Assembly: GCA_028279405.1 (NCBI GenBank)
Contig: JANQNU010000086.1
Coordinates: 1-46,788, forward strand
Direction of reading: 5' to 3'
Source: Phycisphaerae bacterium
GTDB taxonomy: Bacteria > Planctomycetota > Phycisphaerae > UBA1845 > Fen-1342
Length of the DNA stretch: 46,788 bases
Under the pieces are notes generated by a model. It worked only from the letters and a program-made list of their open reading frames with translations, searched no databases and was not told the DNA's origin. Below are positions 26,913 to 35,766 of this stretch, one piece after another. Numbering within the stretch: position 1 is the first letter of the stretch; each line of letters opens with the position of its first letter. Made by a program: the position numbers and the translations under genes.

Positions 26913-29206
26913 GACACCTGCGAAGCAATCGCCGGCGACTTGCGCGTCTGTGGCTTGTCTTCCTTTTCGGGGTATGCAATTCGCGCGTGGTAGATGCCGC
27001 AGAGCGTTTTGACAAGCGTCTTTTCGATGGTAGCGAGCTCGCGGAAGGTCAGATCGCACTCGTCGAACTGGCCGTCGGTGAGTCGCTTTTGAATGATCCG
27101 GGCGACGGTGTCCTCGATGCGGCCGGGCGTCGGTTCGGGCATGGCGCGGACCGCACCTTCGACCGCATCCGCCATCATCAGGATCGCCGTTTCGATCGTC
27201 TGTGGCTTCGGGCCGGGATAGCGGAACGAACTCTCGGACACCTCAGCGTCGCCGGGCTTGCGCTGCTTGCTGGCGGCATGATAGAAGTATTCGACCAGCG
27301 TCGTGCCGTGATGCTCCGCGATGAACGCGTGTAGGGGCATCGGGATTGCATACTCGCGGGCCATTTCGATCCCGTCCTTGACGTGCCCGATGATGATCAG
27401 ATGACTCATCGCGGGTGTAAGCCGATCGTGCCGGCTGATCCCCAGTTGCTGGTTCTCGACGAAGTACCCCGGCTTGTTGATCTTGCCGATGTCGTGATAG
27501 TACGCGCCCGCGCGGCACAGCAGCCCGTTGACGCCGACCGACTCGGCCGACGCTTCCGCGAGCGCGCCGACCAGCAGGCTATGGTTGTAGGTACCCGGCG
27601 CCTCGGCCGCCATCATGCGCAGCAACGGTTTGTTGGCGTCACACCATTCCAACAGCGTCATATTGGTCGAGAGGCCGAAGACGCGCTCGAGTCCGGGTAG
27701 CAATCCTTCGATGAGGAACCCGGCTGCCAGTGCCGTTCCCACAGACCACACGGCTTCGTTCATCAACACCGATCGCAGGGGCTCGCCTTGTACGAGCCCG
27801 GTCGCCAGATTGGCCAGCAGCGCAAACACCGCGGCCCCGGCACCCACCGCCACGATCTTGCCGCGGTTGCGAATGTCACGCAGGCCATTGAGCATGATCA
27901 TCGACGGTGCCATCAGGATCAGCATGAATCCGATCGACTCGCGCGTCGCGATCGCGATCAGTACCGCCAGGCCGCCAGCCAGCGACGTGACGCGGGCCCG
28001 AGCGGCGATGATCGCGAACAGACCCGCCGCGAATAGCTGCGCTCCCAGGGTCGCGTGCGGGATTCCGAACTGGGTGTAGCTGATGCGTGCTGCAGCGAGC
28101 ATCGTGATCGCGACCACGACCAGCCCCCATCGTCGTCCGGCTGAGATCGTGGCGCGCGCATCGGCAAAGACGTGCAAAGCGAGACCGATGACGATCAGGA
28201 TCGCAAGAATCGAGCGGCCCGCGTCCACCAGCAACGCCGCCACCCGGCCGTCCGGCTGCGTTCGCCGCTGCGCTTCGAACGCAGCCCGCTCGGCTTCGAG
28301 CAGCTCGATCTCGGCTGCCGTCACCGGGCCGGCGTCCGCCAGCGTTGCGCCGAGCGGATACGTGTCTTTTTCCGTCTCGACCGCGTTGTACTCCGCCTGT
28401 GCCGCTGTCAATGAGCGGTCGCGATCGTAGCGGTAGATAGGCGTTGAACCGTCGGCCGCACGGAGCATCTTGGCCAGCGACTGTTGCATGCTGCCACGCA
28501 GCGGCGGGTCGAAGACGACTGCGGCCGCTTCGGCGGCGCGCGCCGCAGATTCGGGGGCGGTCGAGGGGAGCAACAGTCCAACGGGGCGCGACTCGCCCTT
28601 CGGCCTGTCCGCGTCCACCAGCATCGCGTAGACGGCGGTTCGCTGGCTGCCGGCGGGAGTCGCTTCCACGATCGGTTGCTGTCGAAGCTTGCTGAGCGCT
28701 TCCTGTACCTGCTGTTCGAACCCACTCGCGTCGTCATCCTGCGCCAGGCGCACGAGCTCGGCCAAGGCATCGTCGCCGAGCACGAGCGAGAATTCGGCGC
28801 CCGCCTTTCGCAATGCGACCGGATCTTCGCGGTGTTCCTGTGCCAGGCGGAAGGCGCTCATCAATCGGCCTTCGACGCTCGCGAGTAGCAGCTCGTCAAG
28901 CCGGTAGTAGTTGGGGGTGCCGTCGCGCGCCTGAATCCGCATCTCCTGCGTCCGCTGCGCGTTTACCCGCTCGAACTCGACACGCGCGGTCAGCGCCCGG
29001 CCCAGGGTGTCGTTCACGCGGACTTTCAGCGGGTCGGTCCCGACGTTCAGCAGTCCGGCCGTAACCAGGCCAAGGCCGATGGTGAGCATCGCCGGGCCGA
29101 AATTGAGCGGCAGTGCGATTCGCCGATACCATGCCAGTCCGCGCTGTGCTTTCGAGCGTCGGATTTCCGCTCGACGCGATCCGGCTTTTCGACTGCGCGG
29201 CCACAT
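26909..29206 (-). CDS. 7TM-HD family membrane phosphohydrolase
   Basis: The 765-residue protein matches the 7TMR-HD family (PgpH of Listeria is a c-di-AMP phosphodiesterase of this type). One N-terminal membrane segment (LTIGLGLVTAGLLNVG) is followed by a large extracytoplasmic 7TMR-HDED region (~45-300) with coiled parts. About seven membrane helices (~310-500) follow, then a cytoplasmic HD domain with TYNHSLLVGALAEA, YYHDIGKINKP and HVKDG. The HD metal ligands are intact. It probably hydrolyses a cyclic dinucleotide, though the exact nucleotide is not shown. It starts two bases after phoH and overlaps ybeY by four. Confidence 0.9.
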   Translation of the reverse strand: MWPRSRKAGSRRAEIRRSKAQRGLAWYRRIALPLNFGPAMLTIGLGLVTAGLLNVGTDPLKVRVNDTLGRALTARVEFERVNAQRTQEMRIQARDGTPNYYRLDELLLASVEGRLMSAFRLAQEHREDPVALRKAGAEFSLVLGDDALAELVRLAQDDDASGFEQQVQEALSKLRQQPIVEATPAGSQRTAVYAMLVDADRPKGESRPVGLLLPSTAPESAARAAEAAAVVFDPPLRGSMQQSLAKMLRAADGSTPIYRYDRDRSLTAAQAEYNAVETEKDTYPLGATLADAGPVTAAEIELLEAERAAFEAQRRTQPDGRVAALLVDAGRSILAILIVIGLALHVFADARATISAGRRWGLVVVAITMLAAARISYTQFGIPHATLGAQLFAAGLFAIIAARARVTSLAGGLAVLIAIATRESIGFMLILMAPSMIMLNGLRDIRNRGKIVAVGAGAAVFALLANLATGLVQGEPLRSVLMNEAVWSVGTALAAGFLIEGLLPGLERVFGLSTNMTLLEWCDANKPLLRMMAAEAPGTYNHSLLVGALAEASAESVGVNGLLCRAGAYYHDIGKINKPGYFVENQQLGISRHDRLTPAMSHLIIIGHVKDGIEMAREYAIPMPLHAFIAEHHGTTLVEYFYHAASKQRKPGDAEVSESSFRYPGPKPQTIETAILMMADAVEGAVRAMPEPTPGRIEDTVARIIQKRLTDGQFDECDLTFRELATIEKTLVKTLCGIYHARIAYPEKEDKPQTRKSPAIASQVS

Positions 29207-29208
29207 GG

Positions 29209-30180
29209 CTATTGCCCCCCGTTGTCGGAAGGAGGCCGCTCGTCTGCGGCCGACGTTTCCGCGTAGCGCGCCACGATCTCCTGCACGAGACGGTGCCGGA
29301 CGATGTCGCGCTCGGTGAGGCGCAGGATAGCGATCTTCTCACTGCCCTTCAGACGGCTGACGGCATCGACCAGACCTGACGGCTGGTCGAAGGGGAGGTC
29401 GACCTGGCTGTCGTCGCCGGTGACGATCATCTTGCTGTTGTTTCCCAGACGTGTCAGGAACATGAGCATCTGCATGGGGGTCGCGTTTTGTGCCTCGTCC
29501 AGGATGATGCACGCGTTGTTCAGCGTGCGGCCGCGCATGAACGCGAGCGGGATGACCTCGACCACGTCGTTGACCATGAATCGCTTGAGCTGGTCGAAGG
29601 TCATCATGTCGTGCATCGCATCGAAGAGCGGTCGCAGGTACGGGTTGACCTTGGCCTGCATGTCTCCGGGAAGGAATCCCAGCTTCTCTCCGGCCTCGAC
29701 CGCCGGCCGCACGAGTGCGATGCGCTTGATCTCGCCGCGTTTGAGCAGGTGAACGGCCACTGCAACCGCCAGGTAGGTCTTGCCCGTACCCGCGGGTCCA
29801 AGGCAGAAGCTCAGGTCGTGGGTGAGCATGGCCCGAATGTAGGCCTCCTGACCCTCGGTGCGCGGTGCGAGCGCTGCGCTACGGTTGAAGACCGATAAGT
29901 GTCCGGCGCTGTTGTTGCCGTCGCGTGCCGCGACTTCGTCGATCGCATCCTCGACGGCGTCGAGTTGCAGCTCGGGCTTTCCGCGGAGCAGGTTTTGAAG
30001 TCGTTCGAGTACGGCGGCGGCCTTCGCGACGTTGGCCGGTTCGCCGATGATGCGGACGGTCGCGTTGCGGGCGTTGGTGCGCACCTGGAGCGCATCCCGG
30101 ATACGTCGCAGATGCCGATCTCCCGGGCCGAACAGCTCCGCCCGCTTGTGGGGCTCGACGAGCGTCACGGTCAACTCCAT
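29209..30180 (-). CDS. phoH: PhoH family ATPase
   Basis: The 323-residue PhoH-like P-loop protein is probably an ATP-dependent RNA helicase/ribonuclease partner. The N-terminal KH-like domain (residues ~1-100) binds RNA in this family. Walker A is GPAGTGKT (128-135) and Walker B is ACIILDEAQ (~223-231), followed by VTGDDSQVDLP. The ATG at 30180 (MELTVTLVEP) matches family starts. A longer in-frame start at 30297 adds unlikely sequence. No strong ribosome binding site is visible. It is the first gene of the operon with 7TM-HD and ybeY. Confidence 0.93.
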   Translation of the reverse strand: MELTVTLVEPHKRAELFGPGDRHLRRIRDALQVRTNARNATVRIIGEPANVAKAAAVLERLQNLLRGKPELQLDAVEDAIDEVAARDGNNSAGHLSVFNRSAALAPRTEGQEAYIRAMLTHDLSFCLGPAGTGKTYLAVAVAVHLLKRGEIKRIALVRPAVEAGEKLGFLPGDMQAKVNPYLRPLFDAMHDMMTFDQLKRFMVNDVVEVIPLAFMRGRTLNNACIILDEAQNATPMQMLMFLTRLGNNSKMIVTGDDSQVDLPFDQPSGLVDAVSRLKGSEKIAILRLTERDIVRHRLVQEIVARYAETSAADERPPSDNGGQ

Positions 30181-30270
30181 ATGTATAGGGTAGTCGGCGG
30201 GTTGGTGCGCTGGCAACAGTCGACCCGCGTGAGCGATTGCGAAACGCGCAAGAGTCGCGCACAATAGAGG

Positions 30271-30298
30271 TTGCATAATGACAGGCGGATCGTACAAT
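30271..30298 (+). promoter_or_regulatory. Sigma70 promoter for the rod-shape cluster
   Basis: TTGCAT (30271-30276) and TACAAT (30293-30298) are 16 bases apart on the plus strand, about 90 bases upstream of the GTG at 30388. It is the only good promoter seen before mreB, so the coiled-coil protein, the 55-residue protein and mreB are probably one transcript. Confidence 0.6.
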
Positions 30299-30387
30299 CC
30301 GACCTTGTCGTTGCGGCGTGGGCGGCAGGACCGCCGGGGCCGCGAGAGGCCGGGAGCGCTCCAGCGGGCGTTTGAAGGAGTACGCGT

Positions 30388-31242
30388 GTGAGCACGATGA
30401 CCAAGGTTTTCATCGTTCTGACGACGATCTCAGCCGTTGCGCTGTCCGTCCTGACCGTGTCCTATGCGGCACAGGTCACCAACTGGCGCCAGTTTGCGGT
30501 CGATGCCCAGACGACGGCGAAGGCCGCGATCGTGGAGCGCAAGAGCGCCGAGGCGAGCAAGATTGCTGCCCTGGCGATCAAGGAGGACGAGTTGCGCCGG
30601 ATGGGGGCCCAGCGCGACGAGGCCCGGAAGGACCAGCTGCGGCAGTCCGATGAAAACAACGGACTGCGTAACGAGCTTGCGGCGGTTCGGAACGAGCTGG
30701 CGGCGTTGAAGGCCAGTCGCAAGAAGGTCGAGGAGTTGGCGGGTGTCCAGGCCAACCAGCTGGCCTCGATCCAGAAACAGAATCAGAGCTTGCTCAGTGA
30801 GAACATCGATCTGCAGACACGCAACCAGTCGCTTCAGGATCGTCTTTCGGAGTCGACCTCGGAGCTGACGCTGGCCCGTGATGAAATCCGCAACATCCAG
30901 GAGAAACTGATCGCGGCCGAGCAGCGTTGGGCTGGTAGCGGCTCGGCGGTTGTGCCGGGCGCGGGTTCGGTGCCGGCGAACGTCGGGATCGTGGCGACGC
31001 CGGTGGCGCGGGGTGACTTGCCGCGTGCCGAGATCGTGGACGTGGCGGGCAACTACGCGAGCATTAACGCCGGCGAGAACTCGGGCATCGTCCGCGGTAT
31101 GACGGCGATGATCTTCCGCGGTCCGAATTACCTGGGTGACCTGCAGATCGATTCGGTTCGTCCGCGTGAGGCCGGTGGCAAGCTGACGACGCTCGTCGGC
31201 GATGTGCGGCCGGGTGATTCCGTCAAGTTTGTGAGCCAGTAG
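30388..31242 (+). CDS. Membrane-anchored coiled-coil protein upstream of mreB
   Basis: The 284-residue protein has one N-terminal membrane segment (VFIVLTTISAVALSVLTV), then a long coiled coil to about residue 180 (repeated DENNGLRNELAAVRNELAAL-type heptads). A compact C-terminal domain (~195-284) has YASINAGENSGIVRGMTAMI, resembling the beta-domain style of MreC-like proteins. The GTG start follows GAAGGAG by seven bases. Its place directly before mreB and mreC suggests a role in cell elongation or envelope scaffolding. No database-level identity is claimed. Confidence 0.75.
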   Translation: MSTMTKVFIVLTTISAVALSVLTVSYAAQVTNWRQFAVDAQTTAKAAIVERKSAEASKIAALAIKEDELRRMGAQRDEARKDQLRQSDENNGLRNELAAVRNELAALKASRKKVEELAGVQANQLASIQKQNQSLLSENIDLQTRNQSLQDRLSESTSELTLARDEIRNIQEKLIAAEQRWAGSGSAVVPGAGSVPANVGIVATPVARGDLPRAEIVDVAGNYASINAGENSGIVRGMTAMIFRGPNYLGDLQIDSVRPREAGGKLTTLVGDVRPGDSVKFVSQ

Positions 31243-31257
31243 CGGAGGTTCGCGAGG

Positions 31258-31425
31258 ATGGCCAGAACGCCTGCGACAGCGTCCCGTCCGCGACCGTCGG
31301 CGGACAATGACGTCTACACCGTGCTGGTGCTCGTTTCCTTTCTGAGCATGTTGGGCGCGACGCTCTTCGTTGCCTACAAGTCTGTCTCAATGTTTGGATC
31401 TATGTTGCCCCCTGGTGGCAGCTAG
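31258..31425 (+). CDS. 55-residue single-pass membrane protein
   Basis: A small frame starts with ATG at 31258 and encodes MARTPATASRPRPSADNDVY followed by one hydrophobic segment (TVLVLVSFLSMLGATLFVAY) and a short tail ending PPGGS. GGAGG lies about ten bases upstream. It sits 15 bases after the coiled-coil gene and 101 bases before mreB, in the same direction. The basic N-terminus and single helix fit an inner-membrane microprotein. Its place suggests a partner of the MreB/MreC machinery. It is below the usual annotation length limit. Confidence 0.65.
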   Translation: MARTPATASRPRPSADNDVYTVLVLVSFLSMLGATLFVAYKSVSMFGSMLPPGGS

Positions 31426-31526
31426 ACCCGGTCGCGGCTGACCGCAATCGCCGCAAGGATGTGGCGCAGAATGGTCTCAAGGCACCCGGTGGTGATTCAC
31501 ACTGACGGCCCTGGCGGGAGGACTCC

Positions 31527-32579
31527 GTGTTCCTGCGTCGGATGATGGGCTGGTTCAGCGTCGACATGGGGATCGACCTCGGCACCTGCAATACGCTGGT
31601 GTGTGTCAAGGGGGAGGGTATCGTTCTCAACGAACCTTCGGTGGTCGCGGTGCGGAAGGGCACCAACGAGGTGCTCGACCACGGCAATGCGGTAGGGCTG
31701 GTGGCCAAGGAGATGCTTGGCCGGACGCCGGGGAGCATCACCGCCATTCGGCCGCTCAAGGACGGGGTGATTGCCGATTTCGATATTACCGAGGCGATGC
31801 TGGGTTACTTCATCCGCAAGGTCCACGGTAATCGCGGGCTGGCTCACCCACGGGTCGTGATCGCGGTTCCGTCCGGCATCACGGCCGTGGAAAAGCGGGC
31901 CGTGTACAACTCGGCCAAGCGTGCGGGGGCCCGCAAGGTGCATCTCGTTGACGAGCCCAAGGCGGCTGCGATCGGCGCCGGCCTCCCGATTATGGACGCG
32001 ACGGCATCGATGATCGTCGATATTGGCGGCGGTACCTCGGAGGTCGCGGTATTGTCGCTGGGGGACATCGCGGTATGCACGTCGTTGCGCGTGGCGGGTG
32101 ACGACATGGACGAAGCGATCATCAACTACATGAAGCGGACGTACAACCTGATGATCGGTCCGCAGACAGCGGAGGTGATCAAGATCAACATCGGGTCGGC
32201 GTCGCCGTCGGACGAGGAATCGAGCGTCGAGGTGAAGGGCCGCGACATGATCAGCGGTCTGCCGCGCAAGGCGGTGGTCAAGAGCGAGGAGATCCGCGAG
32301 GCGCTCAAGGAGCCGGTAGGGCACATCATCGACGCTGTCTTGCGGACGCTCGAGCAGATCGAGCCCGAACTGGCTGCCGATCTGGTCGACAACGGGATCC
32401 ATCTGGCGGGCGGCGGCGCATTGCTGCGCGGGCTCGACGTTGTTCTCTCGAAGGCGTCCGGGTTGGATGTGTATCGCGTGGACGATCCGCTTTCGTGCGT
32501 CGCGCGCGGGACCAGCGAATACCTCGACCATATCGATGAGTGGCACCCGACGTTGGAGTCTGACGAGGACAGCTACTGA
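31527..32579 (+). CDS. mreB: Rod shape-determining protein MreB
   Basis: MreB is the actin-like filament that organises cell-wall growth. At 350 residues it has normal length, with phosphate-1 MGIDLGTCNTLV, the PSVVAV strand, connect-1, phosphate-2 IVDIGGGTSEVAVLSLG, adenosine motif LAGGGALLRGLD and RKAVVKSEEIREAL. A short membrane-binding N-terminus (MFLRRMMGWFS) precedes the fold. The start GTG follows GGGAGG. mreC follows after 201 bases. Many planctomycetes lack MreB, so its presence is informative for the lineage. Confidence 0.95.
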   Translation: MFLRRMMGWFSVDMGIDLGTCNTLVCVKGEGIVLNEPSVVAVRKGTNEVLDHGNAVGLVAKEMLGRTPGSITAIRPLKDGVIADFDITEAMLGYFIRKVHGNRGLAHPRVVIAVPSGITAVEKRAVYNSAKRAGARKVHLVDEPKAAAIGAGLPIMDATASMIVDIGGGTSEVAVLSLGDIAVCTSLRVAGDDMDEAIINYMKRTYNLMIGPQTAEVIKINIGSASPSDEESSVEVKGRDMISGLPRKAVVKSEEIREALKEPVGHIIDAVLRTLEQIEPELAADLVDNGIHLAGGGALLRGLDVVLSKASGLDVYRVDDPLSCVARGTSEYLDHIDEWHPTLESDEDSY

Positions 32580-32780
32580 TCTGGTGCCGGAAGCGGCCGA
32601 TCGATGCCCGCAGGCTTTTTCGACAGCATGTTGGGGGGCGGCGTTCCGGGGCGATATGGTCTCCGTCGCTCGGATAGGCCGACCGAGACAGCGCGTCGTT
32701 GGCGGGGCGCGTTAGCGAGGGTTTGATGTTGCGCTTCGCTTGCGGGGCGCCGATTTGAAGGGATTCTGCGCGGGGACTGC

Positions 32781-33629
32781 ATGCGGCGTCCACGAAGAGC
32801 GACTTTGTTCGTCTACCTGATGTGTCTGGCGGCGGTCGGTGCGTTGCTTCCGCGGACCTACACGCAGTGGATCGCTGTGCCGGTTCAGCTAGTCGCCTAC
32901 ATCCGGGAGCCGTTACGGCGGCTGACGTCAGCGACGGTAACGAGCACCGTCGGTGGCTCGTCGGCGGAAGTCGAGGAGCGGTCTTCGTTGGAGCGACTGG
33001 TGTTGCATCAGCAGATGTTGCTGGCGCAACGCGACGAACTGCTGGCGACGATCAGCGGCATTCGCCAGGGATTTCCGGATGGCGAGGGAAGTGTCTGGGT
33101 GGCGCGCGTGTTGGCGTTTGACGGCCAGCCGAGCGGGGGCTCTTTGTTGATCGGTCGCGGCAGCAACCATGGTATCGAGCGCGGAATGTGGGTGGCCGCG
33201 GGACAGCGGCATGACGCGACGGAAATGCCGGATCGGCTTTATCGCGGTTGGCTGGTCGGGCGCGTTTCCAGTGTTCAGCCGATGACCAGTCGCGTACAGC
33301 TGACAACAGCCACGAGCTTCGCGTGTGCGGTTGTCGCGGCGAAGGAGTTGGCGGACGGCATGATTCAAGTCGAGCCGCAGCCGATGGAACTCCGGGGGGC
33401 GGGCCGCGGGCAGATGGTCATCCGCCAGGCGACGCGGAACTACTCGACGGATGGCATCGACTTGATCCTCGGGCAGGCGGGACCGGATCTACCGAGCCCG
33501 ATGCTGATCGGCCGGATCACGGGCGCCAGCGGCCGGAACGACTCGCCGCTGCACTTTGATCTGACGGTCGAACCAGTCGGTGACTACCGTTTGCTGGAGA
33601 CCGTCTACGTGATCGTGGCGGACGGCTAG
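32781..33629 (+). CDS. mreC: MreC-like rod shape-determining protein
   Basis: The 282-residue protein has an N-terminal membrane segment (ATLFVYLMCLAAVGALLP), a coiled coil (~60-95, EVEERSSLERLVLHQQMLLA) and a C-terminal two-beta-barrel MreC region. Landmarks are SLLIGRGSNHGIERGMWVAAG, LVGRVSSVQPMTSRVQLTT, FACAVVAA, GRGQMVIRQA and LLETVYVIV at the end. It is more divergent than mreB but has MreC order, topology and position. A further membrane protein MreD and PBP2/RodA do not follow; a lipoprotein does. Confidence 0.85.
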   Translation: MRRPRRATLFVYLMCLAAVGALLPRTYTQWIAVPVQLVAYIREPLRRLTSATVTSTVGGSSAEVEERSSLERLVLHQQMLLAQRDELLATISGIRQGFPDGEGSVWVARVLAFDGQPSGGSLLIGRGSNHGIERGMWVAAGQRHDATEMPDRLYRGWLVGRVSSVQPMTSRVQLTTATSFACAVVAAKELADGMIQVEPQPMELRGAGRGQMVIRQATRNYSTDGIDLILGQAGPDLPSPMLIGRITGASGRNDSPLHFDLTVEPVGDYRLLETVYVIVADG

Positions 33630-33807
33630 TGGTCGAGGCCTGAGGGGCGGGCTAACGGCGTTGCGGCGAGGCGCATCGCAACCGAGGCGGTCGCGCCGGG
33701 TATGTTCCCGGCGGAGGGGGGCCGGTGTGCTGGTTTGCGCGGCGGAGTCTTGGACCATAGCGAGATCGGGGTTGGTGATATTGAGAAACGTCCGATCAAC
33801 GCAGTGG

Positions 33808-34311
33808 ATGCTTCGGATCCTGTTGTTGGCGCTTTGCCCGGCGCTCAGCGGCTGCCCCATGTACATGTGCACGGCGCAGGTCTTCGGCATTCGGGTCCAC
33901 GACAAGGCCTCCGACGATGAGAAACCATCGGATCTGGAGTTGCGATACGGTGCGCGTAGCATCGAGGTTGCCGAGGGGTCCACGCGGGAATTGCCTGCGT
34001 GGTCTACGGTGGTAGATTCCGGGCATGCCTGGATCGTGTACTGGCGGTTCGATTTGGTCGGGCGGATGCTGTTCCCGCGGATTCCCAAGCGACTGGATGC
34101 GCTCGGTAACGAAGAGGTCGTAATCGTCGGTGCGCCACCGCACGAGGAGCGGCATGAACTTCGGCTGTTTCCCGGGGCTGAGTCGGAGGGGGCGCGCTAT
34201 CGACTCCGCGTTACCACGGCCAGTGCGCCGGCCCTGACCAATTGGCCGCTGCCGGACTCGTTCTGGGATCGCGCGAGGCAAGAGAAAACGAGCATCGAGC
34301 CGCCGCCCTAG
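33808..34311 (+). CDS. Hypothetical lipoprotein following mreC
   Basis: The 167-residue protein starts MLRILLLALCPALSGC, a signal peptide with lipobox LSGC, and is predicted to be lipidated. The mature part is beta-rich (DLELRYGARSIEVAEGSTRE, WSTVVDSGHAWIVYWRFD, RHELRLFPG) without a recognised motif. Upstream in-frame TTG/GTG starts exist (33775 and before), but the ATG gives the cleanest signal peptide. It may be the last gene of the rod-shape cluster, 178 bases after mreC. Confidence 0.6.
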   Translation: MLRILLLALCPALSGCPMYMCTAQVFGIRVHDKASDDEKPSDLELRYGARSIEVAEGSTRELPAWSTVVDSGHAWIVYWRFDLVGRMLFPRIPKRLDALGNEEVVIVGAPPHEERHELRLFPGAESEGARYRLRVTTASAPALTNWPLPDSFWDRARQEKTSIEPPP

Positions 34312-34499
34312 CGGCTATGTGGTCTACCGATCGCGCCAGCTTGGGCGCGCAGCGTTGCCTCGGCGACAAACCGCGCGCACCGAATGCGGTGGCCGGCCGA
34401 CGTGCCTGACCTGCCGGGACCAAGACACGCCGAACCGGCCACGCATCGGTCCGGACGCACAGTAGATACACCTCAGCCGTTGAAAATACAGTCCCTTGG

Positions 34500-34529
34500 G
34501 AAAAACCGCCGGTCATGATTACAGGCGGT
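34500..34529 (-). terminator. Rho-independent terminator
   Basis: The 6-bp stem ACCGCC/GGCGGT with a 13-base loop is followed by five T on the minus strand. It lies about 210 bases downstream of the Arg-rich protein gene and would end the ECF sigma operon transcript. Confidence 0.6.
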
Positions 34530-34645
34530 GCCACGAAGAACCGTGGCAGGGTTGCATGCAAGTGCAGTCATTCCTCGAAAAGAAACAGTGCCTCGACCAG
34601 GGCGGAGGAGGCACTGCATCGCGGAGATCTTGCGAGTTGATCTCC
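34500..34645 (-). ncRNA. Candidate sRNA or structured 3'UTR
   Basis: Read on the minus strand, four stem-loops follow one another. A 7-bp GGAGATC stem is at 34645-34623. A 9-bp CAGTGCCTC/GAGGCACTG stem at 34616-34586 has a C-rich loop starting CTCCGCC. A GCCACG/CGTGGC stem is at 34547-34530. The last is ACCGCC/GGCGGT followed directly by TTTTTCCC, an intrinsic terminator. C-rich loops are common in sRNAs that pair with ribosome binding sites. It may be an independent sRNA or the 3'UTR of the ECF operon ending at 34741. No promoter was clear. Confidence 0.4.
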
Positions 34646-34740
34646 AACCGGGATTTAGACATTGAGCACTCTAGCGAAGGTCGCGCTTGGGCGTATAGGA
34701 CGCACCGAGCGCGCGTTGTACGCAATTAGCGCGGCGGCAG

Positions 34741-35766
34741 CTAGGCGCCGGGGAATGGCGTCGGCGGGGGGCCGTCAGTGGGCTGGCGTTGTTCCGGCTG
34801 TCCGGGACGTCGGCGTTCGCGTTCGCCGGGCGGCTGCGGTCGTCGACGTCTTCGCTTGGGCCGGTCGTCGAACAGTCGCTCGACCCAGTCGTCGATGATT
34901 TGCGAGCTGTCCCCGCCGAGGTGCTCGAGTCTCCGGCCGAGATTCTCCAGTTCGAGCGTCACTTCACGCTCGATGATCGATCGCAATTGCGCCGCGATCT
35001 GCCGGCGCTCCGCAGTGTCGGATGCCTCGTGATAACGTCGCACCCGGTCGCGAATCGCGGGCCGTTCGCCAGGCGGGGGCCCTTGTTCGCTCAGGAACGC
35101 GTGCAGTCGCCCGTCGATCAGCGCGGAGCGATCGCTCTCGATCCAATTGATGCGGTGGGCTAGCGTCTGCCCTTCGAGCGCGAGCATGTCGGCGACGATG
35201 TCCCGTGCCTCGCGCTTCAGCCGAACCAAGTCCGTGTCGTCCGCTGTCGCCCCATCGCGTCGTAGCCGTTCGGCCCTGCGCTGCACGACCCGCAATCGGA
35301 ACATCTGCTCGGCGTGTTGTCGGTGCAGCCGAAAAAGGGCGGGATCGCGGTCGAAGATCCGCTTGAGGTGACGCAAGCGTTGAATGGTACGCTGTTGGCG
35401 GCCGGCATGCCTTTCGTCCGCGCTGCCCAGGACCCGTTTTGCCGCAGTATGCATCATCGGCAGGTGTTCCTCGGCGAACGCCAGCAGATCGTCAATCTCC
35501 GCCTGCTCGGCGGGTCCGAGATCCTGCGGACGCGGTCGGAACAACCGCGACGCAAACAGCCCCGGCGCCCCGCGGCGCGCCTTCTCAGGCCCTCGTCGTC
35601 GGCGGTGCTCAGCTCGGTGGGGGCGCTTCTTGCGCGGCTCGTCGTCCCGGATCGCCGGGCGCGGCGATTCTTGGTGGTCGGACGCCGGCGTTTGCGCCCG
35701 AAGCGGCGCGCTGGCGGTCAGCCACAAGGCCAGTAACCCAACGATGTACACGCGCGTCCGACTCAT
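34741..35766 (-). CDS. Secreted Arg-rich helical protein of the ECF sigma operon
   Basis: The 341-residue protein has a signal peptide (VYIVGLLALWLTASAPLRAQ). A very basic, Arg-rich linker (RKKRPHRAEHRRRRGPEKAR) follows. A long helical core (~100-300) contains EIDDLLAFAEEHLPMMHTAA and repeated R/E heptads. The C-terminus is a second basic Pro-rich tail. Its stop codon is at 34741. It overlaps the anti-sigma gene by four bases (35763-35766), so the two are coupled. The helical exported core recalls the periplasmic heavy-metal resistor/CnrX-type sensors that pair with anti-sigma factors, but this is only a structural analogy. Confidence 0.65.
   Translation of the reverse strand: MSRTRVYIVGLLALWLTASAPLRAQTPASDHQESPRPAIRDDEPRKKRPHRAEHRRRRGPEKARRGAPGLFASRLFRPRPQDLGPAEQAEIDDLLAFAEEHLPMMHTAAKRVLGSADERHAGRQQRTIQRLRHLKRIFDRDPALFRLHRQHAEQMFRLRVVQRRAERLRRDGATADDTDLVRLKREARDIVADMLALEGQTLAHRINWIESDRSALIDGRLHAFLSEQGPPPGERPAIRDRVRRYHEASDTAERRQIAAQLRSIIEREVTLELENLGRRLEHLGGDSSQIIDDWVERLFDDRPKRRRRRPQPPGERERRRPGQPEQRQPTDGPPPTPFPGA

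Larger units (their letters stand above)
34312..34740. other. Convergent intergenic region with structured RNA signal
   Basis: This 429-base gap lies between the lipoprotein and the ECF-operon protein, which read toward each other. Its left part has a CGCGCC/GGCGCG hairpin at 34332-34349. The right half contains four successive hairpins at 34505-34645. Open frames here look non-coding. Confidence 0.6.

Noticed and set aside
31497-32546. Long minus-strand frame opposite mreB
   Set aside because: Antisense shadow with Asp/His/Arg-rich low-information sequence; mreB is certain on the other strand.
32604-32726. 40-codon frame between mreB and mreC
   Set aside because: Starts MPAGFFDSML with only a weak ribosome binding site and no membrane or motif feature; kept out of the features.
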